Notes: generated from the letters alone by a model not told the origin. Counted from the stretch's first letter, positions 45,804 to 54,885 are shown. The stretch: 64,000 nt of DNA from Curtobacterium sp. 458 (GCF_030406605.1 NZ_CP129104.1:2741830-2805829), one strand, 5' to 3'. Translations and numbers: made by a program.

Positions 45804-47054
45804 GTGAGCAAGCAGGACGGACGCAACCGGCTCGTCTCCGACGTACCCGTCGACGACGTCACCGCCACCGTGCTGCACGTCGACATGGACGCCTTCTTCG
45901 CGTCCGTCGAGCTGCTCGACCGTCCGGACCTCGTCGGTCTCCCGGTCATCGTCGGGCACGACTCGGACCGCTCCGTCGTGACCGCCGCCACGTACGAGGC
46001 CCGTCGCTACGGCGTGAACTCCGCGATGCCGATGGCCGTCGCCAAGCGCCGGTGCCCGAACGCCGTGATCGTCGAGCCGCACTTCGAGAAGTACCGCGAG
46101 CAATCCGCCGCCGTGATGAGCGTGTTCGACCGCTTCACCCCGCGCGTCGAGCGACTCGGCATCGACGAGGCGTTCCTCGACGTCGCCGGGGCGCTCCGGC
46201 TCTACGGCACGCCCTGGCAGATCGGCGCGGCCATCCGCCGTGCGGTGTTCGAGCAGACCGGGCTGCACTGCTCGGTGGGCGCCGCGTCGACCAAGTTCGT
46301 GGCGAAGCTCGCATCGAGCCGCGCCAAGCCGGACGGCCTGCTCGTCGTCCCCGCTGCCGAGACCGTCGCGTTCCTCCACCCGCAGCCGGTGTCCGCGCTC
46401 TGGGGCGTGGGCGGCAAGACGCAGGAGACCCTCGAACGTCGGGGCATCCGGACCGTGGGCGACCTCGCGACGGCCCCGCTGCCGTCGCTCGTCGCCGCGC
46501 TCGGGCCCACCGGCGGTCAGCGGCTCCACGACCTCTCCTGGGGGCGTGACCCTCGGACGGTCGAGTCCGGCGTCGGTGAGAAGTCGATCGGGCACGAGGT
46601 CACGTTCGGCCGCGACCTCACGGAGCGTGACGACGTCGCCCGCGAGCTCCTCCGACTGGCCGACAAGGTGGCCGTGCGACTCCGCCGCGCCGACGTCCAG
46701 GCACGGACGGTCGCGCTCAAGGTCCGCTACACCGACTTCACCACGCTCACCCGGTCCCGCACCCTGGCCGAACCGACCGACGTCGCGAAACGCATCCACC
46801 GCGAAGCCGTCGAGCTGTACGACGTCCTGCACCGACCGGGCAACCGGATCCGGCTCATCGGCGTCCGCGGTGAGAACCTCGTGCCGGCGGCCGCGAGCAA
46901 CGCCCTCTGGGACGACGACGCGCCGTGGCGGGAGACCGAGACGACGGTCGACGCGGTCGCCGCACGGTTCGGAGCGGGCGTGCTGCGACCGGCCTCGCTG
47001 GTGCGGAACGCGCCCGAGCAGCGCGCCCCGCACGCTCGGCAGGACCCTGCGTGA
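45804..47054 (+). CDS. dinB: DNA polymerase IV (Y family)
   Basis: 416 residues. Catalytic HVDMDAFFASVEL near residue 17 and RLGIDEAFLDV near residue 117; helix-hairpin-helix region WGVGGKTQETLERRGI near residue 198; little-finger domain to the end. Translesion polymerase. The C-terminal residues do not show a clear beta-clamp motif. GTG 45804; no SOS box is visible upstream. The helicase gene begins 17 bases later with its own TAGAAT box inside the gap. Confidence 0.94.
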   Translation: MSKQDGRNRLVSDVPVDDVTATVLHVDMDAFFASVELLDRPDLVGLPVIVGHDSDRSVVTAATYEARRYGVNSAMPMAVAKRRCPNAVIVEPHFEKYREQSAAVMSVFDRFTPRVERLGIDEAFLDVAGALRLYGTPWQIGAAIRRAVFEQTGLHCSVGAASTKFVAKLASSRAKPDGLLVVPAAETVAFLHPQPVSALWGVGGKTQETLERRGIRTVGDLATAPLPSLVAALGPTGGQRLHDLSWGRDPRTVESGVGEKSIGHEVTFGRDLTERDDVARELLRLADKVAVRLRRADVQARTVALKVRYTDFTTLTRSRTLAEPTDVAKRIHREAVELYDVLHRPGNRIRLIGVRGENLVPAAASNALWDDDAPWRETETTVDAVAARFGAGVLRPASLVRNAPEQRAPHARQDPA

Positions 47055-47057
47055 CGG

Positions 47058-47063
47058 TAGAAT
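47058..47063 (+). promoter_or_regulatory. TAGAAT box, leaderless start of helicase gene
   Basis: TAGAAT then CACGTGCA then GTG 47072, immediately after the dinB stop. Confidence 0.6.
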
Positions 47064-47071
47064 CACGTGCA

Positions 47072-49021
47072 GTGAGCGCAGCGGAGTACGACAACCAGCA
47101 GCAGCCCGCCACGCTGTGGGGCGACGCGTCGGCAACGCCGGACGCGCACGTCGCGAGCGACCTCGACGCCGCATCGGCCACCCCGCCCGAGGGTGCTCCG
47201 GCCCGCCCGCACGACGAGGCAGCCGCGCAGGCGGAAGCCGCCGGCAACGCCGCAGCCGAACACCTGTCGCCCGCGTTCCCGGACCGCGCAGCGTGGGGCA
47301 CGGCGTCCAAGCTCCGTGCCTGGCAGGTCGAGGCGCTCACGAAGTACTTCGAAACCGAGCCACGCGACTTCCTCGCCGCGGCGACCCCCGGTGCCGGCAA
47401 GACGACGTTCGCACTCCGGCTCGCCACCGAGCTGCTCGCCCGCGGCACGGTCGACCGGATCGTCGTGGTCGCCCCCACCGAGCACCTCAAGCGGCAGTGG
47501 GCGGACTCCGCCGACCGCGTCGGCATCCGCATCGACCCGATGTTCAAGAACGGCGACGGGATGTTCGGCCGGCACTACCAGGGCGTGGCGATCACCTACG
47601 CCCAGGTCGGCATGAACCCCGAGGTCCACCAGCGCATCACCGCAGGCGGCAAGACGCTCGTGATCCTCGACGAGGTCCACCACGGCGGGGACGCCCTCAC
47701 CTGGGGCGACGGCATCCGGGAGGCCTTCACCAAGGCCACGCGTCGACTCTCGCTCTCGGGCACGCCGTTCCGGTCCGACACCGCACCGATCCCGTTCGTG
47801 CAGTACGCCCCCGACGAGCAGGGCATCCGGACGTCGATCTCCGACTACAACTACGGCTACGGGCGGGCGCTCAAGGACGGCGTCGTCCGCCCCGTCCTCT
47901 TCATGGCGTACGCCGGACAGATGCGCTGGAAGACCCGCATGGGCGACGAGATGTCGGCGTCGCTCGGCGAGCAGGTGACGAAGGACATCACCGCGCAGGC
48001 GTGGCGGACCGCGCTCTCACCCGAGGGCGAGTGGATGCCCGCGGTGCTCACCGCCGCTGACAAGCGCCTGACCGAGGTACGGCGCGGTGTCCCGGACGCC
48101 GGCGGTCTGGTGATCGCGACCGACACCACCACGGCGCGGGCGTACGCGCGGATGCTCACGCAGATCACAGGGGAGCGGCCGACCGTCGTGCTCTCCGACG
48201 AGGCCGCGGCGTCCGAACGCATCGGCGCCTTCGCCGAGGGCGATTCGCGCTGGATGGTCGCCGTCCGCATGGTCTCCGAGGGCGTGGACGTGCCCCGGCT
48301 CTGCGTCGGCGTGTACGCCACGAGTGCGAGCACGCCGCTCTTCTTCGCGCAGGTGATCGGCCGCTTCGTGCGCGCCCGACGCCGCGGCGAGACCGCCTCG
48401 GTGTTCCTGCCGAGCGTCCCCGGACTGATGGCCCTCGCGGCCTCCCTCGAGCTCGAACGCGACCACGCCCTCGACCGCCCGAAGGACGCCGACGACGGGA
48501 TGTACAACCCCGAGGACGCGATGGTCGCGGAGGCCAACCGCGAGGACCGCGCCTCGGAGAGCCTGCTCGAGGTGCAGCCGTTCGAGGCCCTCGACTCGCA
48601 GGCCTCCTTCGACCGGGTGCTCTACGACGGCGGCGAGTTCGGCTCCGGAGGCGAGGTCGGTTCCCTCGAGGAGCTCGACTTCATCGGCATCCCCGGGCTG
48701 CTCGAACCGGACCAGGTGCGCGACCTCCTCCGGGCACGGCAGGCGTCGCAGGCGAAGCGTTCCAAGAGCCGCACCGTCAAGGACGGCTCGCCGAAGCCGA
48801 AGCCGGACGAGAACCGCCCGATGTACCTGACCCTCAAGGAGCAGCGCACCGAGCTCGCACGACTCGTGTCGATCTGGTCGCGCCACTCCAACGAGCCGCA
48901 CGGCGCGATCCACGCCGAACTGCGGCGGATCAGCGGCGGCCCGGCCGTGGCGCAGGCGAGTGTCGAGCAGATCCAGAAGCGCATCGACGTGTTGCGCTCC
49001 CGGATCGGCGGACGACGGTGA
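47072..49021 (+). CDS. DEAD/DEAH-box superfamily 2 helicase
   Basis: 649 residues. Q-rich N-terminus (to about residue 85), then KLRAWQVEALTKYF, Walker A ATPGAGKTTFAL near residue 107, DEVHH near residue 200, SGTPFRSD near residue 228; second RecA domain with VSEGVDVPRLC near residue 403 and QVIGRFVRARR near residue 425. The C-terminal 200 residues are charged and helical (EEL, RARQASQAKRSKSR). Widely conserved in actinobacteria; no defined role, possibly DNA repair given dinB upstream. Confidence 0.9.
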   Translation: MSAAEYDNQQQPATLWGDASATPDAHVASDLDAASATPPEGAPARPHDEAAAQAEAAGNAAAEHLSPAFPDRAAWGTASKLRAWQVEALTKYFETEPRDFLAAATPGAGKTTFALRLATELLARGTVDRIVVVAPTEHLKRQWADSADRVGIRIDPMFKNGDGMFGRHYQGVAITYAQVGMNPEVHQRITAGGKTLVILDEVHHGGDALTWGDGIREAFTKATRRLSLSGTPFRSDTAPIPFVQYAPDEQGIRTSISDYNYGYGRALKDGVVRPVLFMAYAGQMRWKTRMGDEMSASLGEQVTKDITAQAWRTALSPEGEWMPAVLTAADKRLTEVRRGVPDAGGLVIATDTTTARAYARMLTQITGERPTVVLSDEAAASERIGAFAEGDSRWMVAVRMVSEGVDVPRLCVGVYATSASTPLFFAQVIGRFVRARRRGETASVFLPSVPGLMALAASLELERDHALDRPKDADDGMYNPEDAMVAEANREDRASESLLEVQPFEALDSQASFDRVLYDGGEFGSGGEVGSLEELDFIGIPGLLEPDQVRDLLRARQASQAKRSKSRTVKDGSPKPKPDENRPMYLTLKEQRTELARLVSIWSRHSNEPHGAIHAELRRISGGPAVAQASVEQIQKRIDVLRSRIGGRR

Positions 49022-49028
49022 GCGACCG

Positions 49029-49247
49029 GTGATCGAGCCCGTCGACGACCGGACGTGGCTCGTCAAGCGCGACGCGGAGTCCTCGCCCGAGGCCATCATC
49101 GACCGCTTCGGTGGGGGCTACCGGCTGCGTCGCTTCTCCCTGACGGAGTCCCGGCGGACGCAGCACGGGGTCTTCATGGGTCCCGAACTCGCCGAGACCG
49201 CGTGGTGGCGGCTCCGCGACCGTCGCAGCGACCACCGTCACGGCTGA
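49029..49247 (+). CDS. small hypothetical protein after the helicase
   Basis: 72 residues. GTG 49029 lies seven bases after the helicase stop and gives MIEPVDDRTWLVKRDAESSPEAI. Rich in Arg and aromatic residues (GGGYRLRRFSLTESR, WWRLRDRR); likely soluble and helical. No family recognised. Operon position suggests joint expression with the helicase. Confidence 0.65.
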   Translation: MIEPVDDRTWLVKRDAESSPEAIIDRFGGGYRLRRFSLTESRRTQHGVFMGPELAETAWWRLRDRRSDHRHG

Positions 49248-49306
49248 GCAGCGCGACGAGCTGTGCGGCGCGGCGATCCGTCGGGTGCGCCGCTCGGCAC
49301 CTCGCC

Positions 49307-49352
49307 TCAGCGGACCGTCCGGACCGAACGCTCGACCTGCCCGAACGACGAC
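49307..49352 (-). pseudogene. remnant of an acetyltransferase gene 3' end
   Basis: On the minus strand reads SFGQVERSVRTVR then stop, matching SFGPIERSVRMVR at the end of the GNAT gene at 50846. About 39 of 46 bases agree. The rest of the gene is gone. With 50846-50891 it forms a direct repeat around the DUF2254 remnant and the transporter gene. Confidence 0.7.
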
Positions 49353-49379
49353 AGTGACGACGTCCTCGGACGGGCCAGG

Positions 49380-49975
49380 TCAGGCGGCTCCGTACAGTCC
49401 GTGCAGTGGGAGCAGCTGGTCGCGTGGGCGGCGAACAACGACGTCCGGATCGACGTCGTCGCGATACCGGGAACCTCCGTGATCGCGGGGGACCCGGTAC
49501 TCCGGATCACCGGCTCCGGCCCGGTCCGCGATGACACGGACGACTCGCGGTTTGCCGGCCTCCTGAAGTCCTCCGTGGTGTTCGGTGCGGCCCGCACCCC
49601 GCACCAGGACATCGACTTCGCGCTGCAGCAGCTCGTCGAGATCGGCGTCCGTGGGCTCGCATCGGGAACGAACGACCCCTGCACGGCGGTGAATGCGCTC
49701 GAATTGTCGGCGACGGCGCTCGTCCCGCTCTGGGGGAGCCGGACCGCGATCACGGCCTACACCGACGACGACGGCACCGTCCGTGTCACGCCGCACTGGC
49801 CGTCGCCGAGACCCTCGTCGACGGCGTCTTCGACGTGTTCACCCACGGGAGCGAAGAGCCGATCGTCCTGGCCGCGGCCCGCCGTCTCGCAGAGCGCCTC
49901 GAGGAGGTCGCACCGGAGGAACGCCGGGCACACATCTGGCCCGTCGTCGAGCGAGTGCGGTCCGAGGCGGCTTGA
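49380..49975 (+). pseudogene. decayed DUF2254 membrane protein (C-terminal part, frameshifted)
   Basis: The plus-strand frame from about 49383 reads SVQSVQWEQLVAWAANNDV and RTPHQDIDFALQQLVEIGVRGL...NDPCTAVNALELS, the hallmark of DUF2254 outside domains. The N-terminal membrane helices are absent and there is no start codon with a promoter. Near 49790 the similarity moves to another frame (LAVAETLVDGVFDVFTHGSE... to a TGA at 49973). Truncation plus frameshift mark it as a pseudogene. Confidence 0.78.
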
Positions 49976-49989
49976 CACCGACAGGGGGC

Positions 49990-49995
49990 TAGCGT
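49990..49995 (+). promoter_or_regulatory. TAGCGT box, leaderless start of FNT gene
   Basis: TAGCGT is seven bases before ATG 50003 and only four before ATG 50000, favouring the second ATG. Confidence 0.55.
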
Positions 49996-50002
49996 CCGGA
50001 TG

Positions 50003-50842
50003 ATGACCGACGATCGGCGCCGCGAAGTCGGCAAGAGTGACGCTCCTGTCGAGGACGAGATCCACGAGTCCTTCGAGGCCGTGGTCGAGGAGGGCGCCGA
50101 ACGGCTCCAGCGGACAACGCGGGTCGTGCTGGCCACCGGGTTCGCCGGCGGACTGGAGATCGGCCTCGGCGTGATGGCGTACCTCGCCGTCCTGCACGCG
50201 ACCGGCGACCACCTCCTGGCAGGGCTGGCGTTCGGCGTCGGGCTCGTCGCGCTCTACCTGGCGCACAGTGAACTCTTCACGGAGAACTTCCTGATGCCGA
50301 TCGTCGCCCTCGTGGCGCGTGAAGGCACGGTCGGCCAGCTGCTCCGGCTCTGGGCGGGCACGCTCGTGGCCAACCTCGCGGGCGGGTGGGTCTTCATGTG
50401 GCTCGTCGTGCAGGCGTTCCCGCAGTGGCACGACGAGCTCGAGGAGTCCGCGCGGCACTACGTCGACGCACCGTTCGGGCTGCAGGTCGCGGTGCTCGCC
50501 GTCCTCGGAGGCAGCACGATCACGTTGGTGACGCGCATGCAACAGGGCACCGACTCGGACCCGGCGAAGATCGTCGCCGCCGTGATCGGCGGGTTCCTGC
50601 TGTCCGGGCTCCAGCTCTTCCACTCGATCCTCGACTCCCTGCTCGTCTTCGGGGCGATCCAGGCCGGTGCGTCGATCACCTACGGACAGTGGCTCGGATG
50701 GTTCGGGTACACCCTGCTGTTCAACGTGATCGGGGGTGTCGTCCTCGTCACCGCCCTCCGCCTCGTCCGGTCAGCAGACCTGCTGCAGCACCGACGCCGC
50801 GAAGCCCCGGTCGAGCCCGGCCGCTCGTCCGACGAGCAGTGA
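50003..50842 (+). CDS. formate/nitrite transporter family protein
   Basis: 279 residues, six membrane helices after a 45-residue acidic N-terminus (RREVGKSDAPVEDEIHESFEAVVEEG). FNT family features: GGLEIGLGVMAYL near residue 50, ALYLAHSELFTENFLMPIV near residue 88 and HSILDSLLVFGAIQAG near residue 212. Closest to the YfdC-like subgroup; substrate not assignable. No nitrite reductase or formate gene nearby. Lies between two copies of the acetyltransferase tail, so it may have arrived or be deletable as a unit. Confidence 0.9.
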   Translation: MTDDRRREVGKSDAPVEDEIHESFEAVVEEGAERLQRTTRVVLATGFAGGLEIGLGVMAYLAVLHATGDHLLAGLAFGVGLVALYLAHSELFTENFLMPIVALVAREGTVGQLLRLWAGTLVANLAGGWVFMWLVVQAFPQWHDELEESARHYVDAPFGLQVAVLAVLGGSTITLVTRMQQGTDSDPAKIVAAVIGGFLLSGLQLFHSILDSLLVFGAIQAGASITYGQWLGWFGYTLLFNVIGGVVLVTALRLVRSADLLQHRRREAPVEPGRSSDEQ

Positions 50843-50845
50843 CCG

Positions 50846-51337
50846 TCAGCGGACCATCCGGACCGACCGCTCGATCGGTCCGAACGACGACGTCGCGCCG
50901 TCCGCGGTGAACCCGTTGCGGCGGTAGAACGCCTGCGCCCGCGGGTTGTCCTCGGCCACCCACAGCGACGCCGAACGGTGCCCCAGCGCCGCGTCCAGCA
51001 ACGCTTGGCCGGCTCCGGACCCGTGTGCGCGGGCGAGGACGTAGAGCATCGTGAGCTCCTCCGGCCGCACCGGCTGCTCGCCGTCCGACGGGGGAGTCGC
51101 GTGCGTCCCGGCGAAACCGACCAGGTCGTCGCCGTCGAGGGCGACGACCGTGTCGTACGTGTGCTCGGTCAGGTTCGTGCGCCACATCGCGATGCGGGGT
51201 TCGACCGCGAACCACGGACTGTGGTCGGGGTCCTCGACGAAGCGCCCGTACGTCTCCCGCCATGACGTGGCGTGCACGAACGCGATGCGCTCCGCGTCCT
51301 CGAGCACGGCGGGCCGGACGGTGATCGAGGCGGTCAT
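50846..51337 (-). CDS. GNAT family N-acetyltransferase
   Basis: 163 residues. N-terminal ITVRPAVLEDAERIAFVH, acetyl-CoA loop LARAHGSGAGQALLD near residue 103, C-terminal DNPRAQAFYRRNGFTADG. Target unknown. ATG 51337 with TACGGT six bases upstream on the minus strand, so leaderless. Its last 46 bases are repeated at 49307. Confidence 0.9.
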   Translation of the reverse strand: MTASITVRPAVLEDAERIAFVHATSWRETYGRFVEDPDHSPWFAVEPRIAMWRTNLTEHTYDTVVALDGDDLVGFAGTHATPPSDGEQPVRPEELTMLYVLARAHGSGAGQALLDAALGHRSASLWVAEDNPRAQAFYRRNGFTADGATSSFGPIERSVRMVR

Positions 51338-51417
51338 GCCCCGACCGTACCGATCCGCCGAGCGACGACCCCGCGGGCGGACGGCGCGGCTTGGTGACGC
51401 CACCAGGGAAACTCCGG

Positions 51418-51423
51418 TAGACC
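51418..51423 (+). promoter_or_regulatory. TAGACC box before NDH-2 gene
   Basis: TAGACC then GGACTC then ATG 51430. The sixth base departs from TAnnnT. Confidence 0.4.
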
Positions 51424-51429
51424 GGACTC

Positions 51430-52758
51430 ATGGCAGATTCGATCCCGCACGTCCTGGTCCTCGGTGGCGGCTCCGCCGGCTACACGACCGTCAAGCAGCT
51501 GCAGAAGCACGCCGCGACGGTCCCGATGCGCATCACGCTCGTCGACCAGAACACCTACTACACGTACCTGCCGTTCCTGCCGGAGGTCGCCGGCGGTCAC
51601 ATCGCGCCGAAGGACGTCACCTTCGAGCTCCGTCGCGCGCTCAAGCGGACGCGCGTCATCCAGGGCAAGGTCACCGGGATCTCGTCGAAGGACAAGACCG
51701 TGTCGATCTCGACGGCCGGCGGCGACGACCGCACCCTCGGCTACGACCAGCTCGTCGTCGCGCTCGGCTCGGTGACGCGGACGTTCCCGACCCCGGGTCT
51801 CGAGGAGTACGGCGTCGGCTTCAAGACCGTGGAGGAGGCGGCGTACGTCCGTGCGAAGCTCCTCGACAACATCGCGAAGGCCGCAGCGACCCGTGACGAG
51901 GACGAGCGTCGCCGCCTGCTCACGAGCATCTTCGTCGGCGGTGGTTACACCGGCGTCGAGGCCATCGGCGAGCTGTTCGACGTGTCGCAGGCCGCGATCA
52001 AGACCTACCCGTCGCTGGCCGGCGAGCACCCCCGCTGGGTGCTCATCGACGCCCTCGACCGCGTGGCGCCCGAGGTCGGCCCGGAGCTGTCGAAGTGGAC
52101 CCTCGAGTCGCTCCGTGCCCGCGGCATCGACGTCCGGCTGAAGACCACGATGCCGAGCGCCGAGGGCGGCGTCATCAAGCTCTCGGACGGCGACGAGTTC
52201 GCCGCCGGTCTGCTCGTGTGGACGGCCGGCGTCAAGCCGAACCCGCTCCTCGACGCGACCGACCTGCCGCGCGGACCGAAGGGGCACCTCGCCGCGAACG
52301 CGAAGCTCCAGGTCGAGGCCGAGGACACCCACGAGGTCGTCCCTGGTGTCTGGGGCCTCGGCGACGTCGCACAGGTCCCCGACCTGACGGCCGAGAAGCA
52401 GCCGGCGTACTACCCGCCGAACGCCCAGAACGCCGTCCGTCAGGCCGTCGTCGCTGCCGACAACGTCGTCGCGACGATCACCGGCAAGCCCCTCGAGGAG
52501 TACCGCCACCCGTCGATCGGGACCGTGGCGTCGTACGGCGTCGGGAAGGGCGCGGCGAACATCAAGGGCGTCAAGATGACGAACCTGCTCGCCTGGCTCG
52601 CGCACCGGTCGTACCACGTGTACGCGATGCCGACGCTGAACCGGAAGGCGCGCATCGTGATCGGCTGGATCACGGGCGCGGTCTCCGGTCGCGACGCGAC
52701 CTCCCTCATCAAGGAGACGGACCCGCGTCGCACCTTCGTCGAGGCGTCGAAGAGCTAG
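51430..52758 (+). CDS. ndh: type II NADH dehydrogenase (NAD(P)/FAD oxidoreductase)
   Basis: 442 residues. FAD motif VLGGGSAGYTTVKQL near residue 9, NADH motif VGGGYTGVEAIGEL near residue 165, and the NDH-2 segments DQNTYYTYLPFLPEVAGG and GVWGLGDVAQVPD near residue 307. Transfers electrons from NADH to quinone without proton pumping. The C-terminal 60 residues (AHRSYHVYAMPTLNRKARI) fit membrane attachment. Followed by a palindromic element. Confidence 0.93.
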   Translation: MADSIPHVLVLGGGSAGYTTVKQLQKHAATVPMRITLVDQNTYYTYLPFLPEVAGGHIAPKDVTFELRRALKRTRVIQGKVTGISSKDKTVSISTAGGDDRTLGYDQLVVALGSVTRTFPTPGLEEYGVGFKTVEEAAYVRAKLLDNIAKAAATRDEDERRRLLTSIFVGGGYTGVEAIGELFDVSQAAIKTYPSLAGEHPRWVLIDALDRVAPEVGPELSKWTLESLRARGIDVRLKTTMPSAEGGVIKLSDGDEFAAGLLVWTAGVKPNPLLDATDLPRGPKGHLAANAKLQVEAEDTHEVVPGVWGLGDVAQVPDLTAEKQPAYYPPNAQNAVRQAVVAADNVVATITGKPLEEYRHPSIGTVASYGVGKGAANIKGVKMTNLLAWLAHRSYHVYAMPTLNRKARIVIGWITGAVSGRDATSLIKETDPRRTFVEASKS

Positions 52759-52772
52759 AGCGCGACCACCTG

Positions 52773-52818
52773 ACGGACGGGAGGCGCGGTGCCGGCTGGC
52801 ACTGCGCCTCCCGTCCGT
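52773..52818. repeat. GGGAGGC palindromic element after ndh
   Basis: Twenty-one-base arms (52773-52793, 52798-52818) with one G-T pair and loop GGCT; left arm starts ACGGACGGGAGGCGCGG. Confidence 0.85.
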
Positions 52819-52836
52819 TCGTGGTTGTGTCGCCCA

Positions 52837-52880
52837 CGAAACGCGCGCGTCCCGACCTTGCACACGTCGATCGACGGGTG
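52837..52880. repeat. AACGCGCGCGTT unit, copy 3
   Basis: Starts CGAAACGCGCGCGTCCCGAC and ends CGATCGACGGGTG. It lies 18 bases after the 52773 hairpin. Confidence 0.7.
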
Positions 52881-53012
52881 CGGTGTCGAAACGCGCGCGT
52901 TCCGCGAACCCGGGCGAACGCGGGCGCCACGCGCGTGGACAGGGTGCGCGGACCTGGGACGGCGTGGACGCCCGAGCGGTGAGCGTGGATGCTCTGAGCG
53001 AGAGGAGCGTCC

Positions 53013-54152
53013 ATGCGCGCCATGACGTACCGCGGGCCGTACCGGGTCCGCGTCGAGGACAAGCCCGATCCCCGGATCGAGCACGAGAACGACGCCGTCG
53101 TCCGGGTCGAACGCGCCGCGATCTGCGGTTCCGACCTGCACCTGTACCACGGGATGATGCCCGACACCCGGGTCGGCCACACGTTCGGGCACGAGTTCAT
53201 CGGGGTCGTCGAGCAGGTCGGCCCCTCGGTGGCGCACCTCAACGTCGGTGACCGGGTGATGGTGCCGTTCCACATCTCCTGCGGGTCGTGCTGGTTCTGC
53301 GCCCGCGGACTCTTCACGAACTGCCACAACGTGAACCCGAACGCGACCGCGGTGGGTGGCATCTTCGGCTACTCGCACACCACGGGCGGCTACGACGGCG
53401 GCCAGGCGGAGCGGGTGCGGGTGCCGTTCGCGGACGTCGGACCCGAGGTCATCCCACCGTGGCTCGACGACGAGGACGCCCTCATGATGACCGACGCCCT
53501 CGGGACGGGGTACTTCGGTGCGCAGCTGGCCTCGATCCGCGAGGGCGACACGGTCGTGGTGCTCGGCGCCGGCCCGGTCGGGCTGTTCGCGGCACGGTCG
53601 GCGTGGCTGATGGGCGCGGGGCGGGTGATCGTCGTCGATCAGTTCGAGTACCGGCTCGAGAAGGCGCGGACGTTCGCGTACGCCGAGACGATCAACTTCG
53701 CCGAGGTCGACGACGTCGTACTGGAGATGAAGAAGCAGACCGACTTCCTGGGCGCCGACAGCGTGATCGACGCCGTCGGGGCCGAGGCCGACGGCAACTT
53801 CACCCAGCAGGTCACGGCCTCGAAGCTCAAGCTGCAGGGCGGGTCCCTGACAGCGCTGAACTGGGCGATCGACGGCGTCCGGAAGGGCGGCACGGTCTCC
53901 GCGATCGGTGCGTACGGCCCGATCCCCAGTGCCGTGAAGTTCGGCGACGCGATGAACAAGGGCGTCACCATCCACGCGAACCAGGCGCCGGTGAAGCGGC
54001 AGTGGCCGAGGCTGCTGGAGCACATCCAGACCGGGCACCTCAAGCCGAGCGACATCATCACGCACCGGATCCCGCTCGAGCACATCGCCGAGGGGTACCA
54101 CCTCTTCTCCTCGAAGCTCGACGGGATCATCAAGCCCGTCATCGTCCCGTGA
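53013..54152 (+). CDS. zinc-dependent alcohol dehydrogenase (glutathione-independent formaldehyde dehydrogenase-like)
   Basis: 379 residues, MDR family. Catalytic zinc ligands in ICGSDLHLYHG (cysteine near residue 38) and GHEFIGVVE; structural zinc cysteines in CGSCWFCARGLFTNC near residues 90-104; Rossmann motif VVLGAGPVGLFAARSA near residue 182. The long insert VNPNATAVGGIFGYSHTTGGYDGGQAE is seen in formaldehyde/alcohol dehydrogenases of this group. GAGAGGAG precedes ATG 53013. Eleven bases separate it from the next gene. Confidence 0.92.
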   Translation: MRAMTYRGPYRVRVEDKPDPRIEHENDAVVRVERAAICGSDLHLYHGMMPDTRVGHTFGHEFIGVVEQVGPSVAHLNVGDRVMVPFHISCGSCWFCARGLFTNCHNVNPNATAVGGIFGYSHTTGGYDGGQAERVRVPFADVGPEVIPPWLDDEDALMMTDALGTGYFGAQLASIREGDTVVVLGAGPVGLFAARSAWLMGAGRVIVVDQFEYRLEKARTFAYAETINFAEVDDVVLEMKKQTDFLGADSVIDAVGAEADGNFTQQVTASKLKLQGGSLTALNWAIDGVRKGGTVSAIGAYGPIPSAVKFGDAMNKGVTIHANQAPVKRQWPRLLEHIQTGHLKPSDIITHRIPLEHIAEGYHLFSSKLDGIIKPVIVP

Positions 54153-54163
54153 AGGAGCACGCC

Positions 54164-54757
54164 ATGACCGATCACACCCCGTACATCGCGGACCCGCCCC
54201 GTCGCGTCCCGACCGCCGACGAGCTCCGTGCACGGATCCCCGGGTGGGGGAGCGACCTCGACCCCGCCGACCGCCCGTCGGTGCCCAAGCTCTCGCGTGC
54301 AGCCGGGTCCGCGACGGGCGTGCACTGGGACGTCCCCACGCAGCAGCCCGGCGCCGAGGGACGCGAACGCTCGATCGAGCACGCGCACGTCACGCCGGTG
54401 TTCGGGACCGCGCAGCCCCTCCGCGGCCTCGCCGGAGCGGTCCGGCGAGTCGCCTACGCGCGGTTCAGCGAGGGGCGCCTGGCGCACTGGTTGCTGCTCG
54501 TGCTCGGCGACCGGATCGACGTGGCCGCCCACCGGGTGACGGATGCGCTCCGGGGTCGACCGGACCGGGTCGTGCACGAGACGGGGGTGCGTGCGGAGCT
54601 CGTCGGACACCCTGTCGCGTCGCGCCTCGGCTCGTCGCGACGGGACTGGCGGCACGGGGCGCTCGATCCGCTGGTCGCCAACTGGGGCTGGCTGGCCGCC
54701 GTCGGCGGCATCGTGCTGGTGGTGCGTCGGGTCGCCCGCTCGCGTCGTTCGCGGTGA
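54164..54757 (+). CDS. hypothetical protein with C-terminal membrane helix
   Basis: 197 residues. N-terminal half soluble and proline/charged (MTDHTPYIADPPRRVPTADEL), C-terminal helix near residues 172-190 (GWLAAVGGIVLVVRRV). GAAGGAG precedes ATG 54164, 11 bases after the dehydrogenase stop. No family recognised; the operon position suggests a link with the dehydrogenase. Confidence 0.78.
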   Translation: MTDHTPYIADPPRRVPTADELRARIPGWGSDLDPADRPSVPKLSRAAGSATGVHWDVPTQQPGAEGRERSIEHAHVTPVFGTAQPLRGLAGAVRRVAYARFSEGRLAHWLLLVLGDRIDVAAHRVTDALRGRPDRVVHETGVRAELVGHPVASRLGSSRRDWRHGALDPLVANWGWLAAVGGIVLVVRRVARSRRSR

Positions 54758-54764
54758 CCGCCCA

Positions 54765-54810
54765 CCGGACGGGAGGCACGATGCGGCCCCGCCCCGCGCC
54801 TCCCGTCCGG
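54765..54810. repeat. GGGAGGC palindromic element after the adh operon
   Basis: Thirteen-base perfect arms CCGGACGGGAGGC (54765-54777) and GCCTCCCGTCCGG (54798-54810); the inner part is only partly paired. Confidence 0.8.
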
Positions 54811-54841
54811 CGCGTCTCGCGCGAGCGCAGCGCCGGCTCCC

Positions 54842-54885
54842 TGAACCGCGCGCGTTGCGACCTCGCGCGCGTCGTTCGACGCGTG
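54842..54885. repeat. AACCGCGCGCGTT unit, copy 4
   Basis: Starts TGAACCGCGCGCGTTGCGAC and ends CGTTCGACGCGTG; followed at 54892 by a partial copy. It lies 31 bases after the 54765 hairpin. Confidence 0.65.

Larger units (their letters stand above)
52759..53012. other. repeat-rich gap between ndh and the alcohol dehydrogenase gene
   Basis: Contains the 52773 hairpin, the AACGCGCGCGTT unit at 52837 and a partial unit at 52887, then the adh leader with GAGAGGAG just before 53013. No gene. Confidence 0.5.

Noticed and set aside
44169..47174. Open minus-strand frame of about 1000 codons
   Set aside because: Antisense to the ACAD-family and dinB genes, with no recognisable domain.
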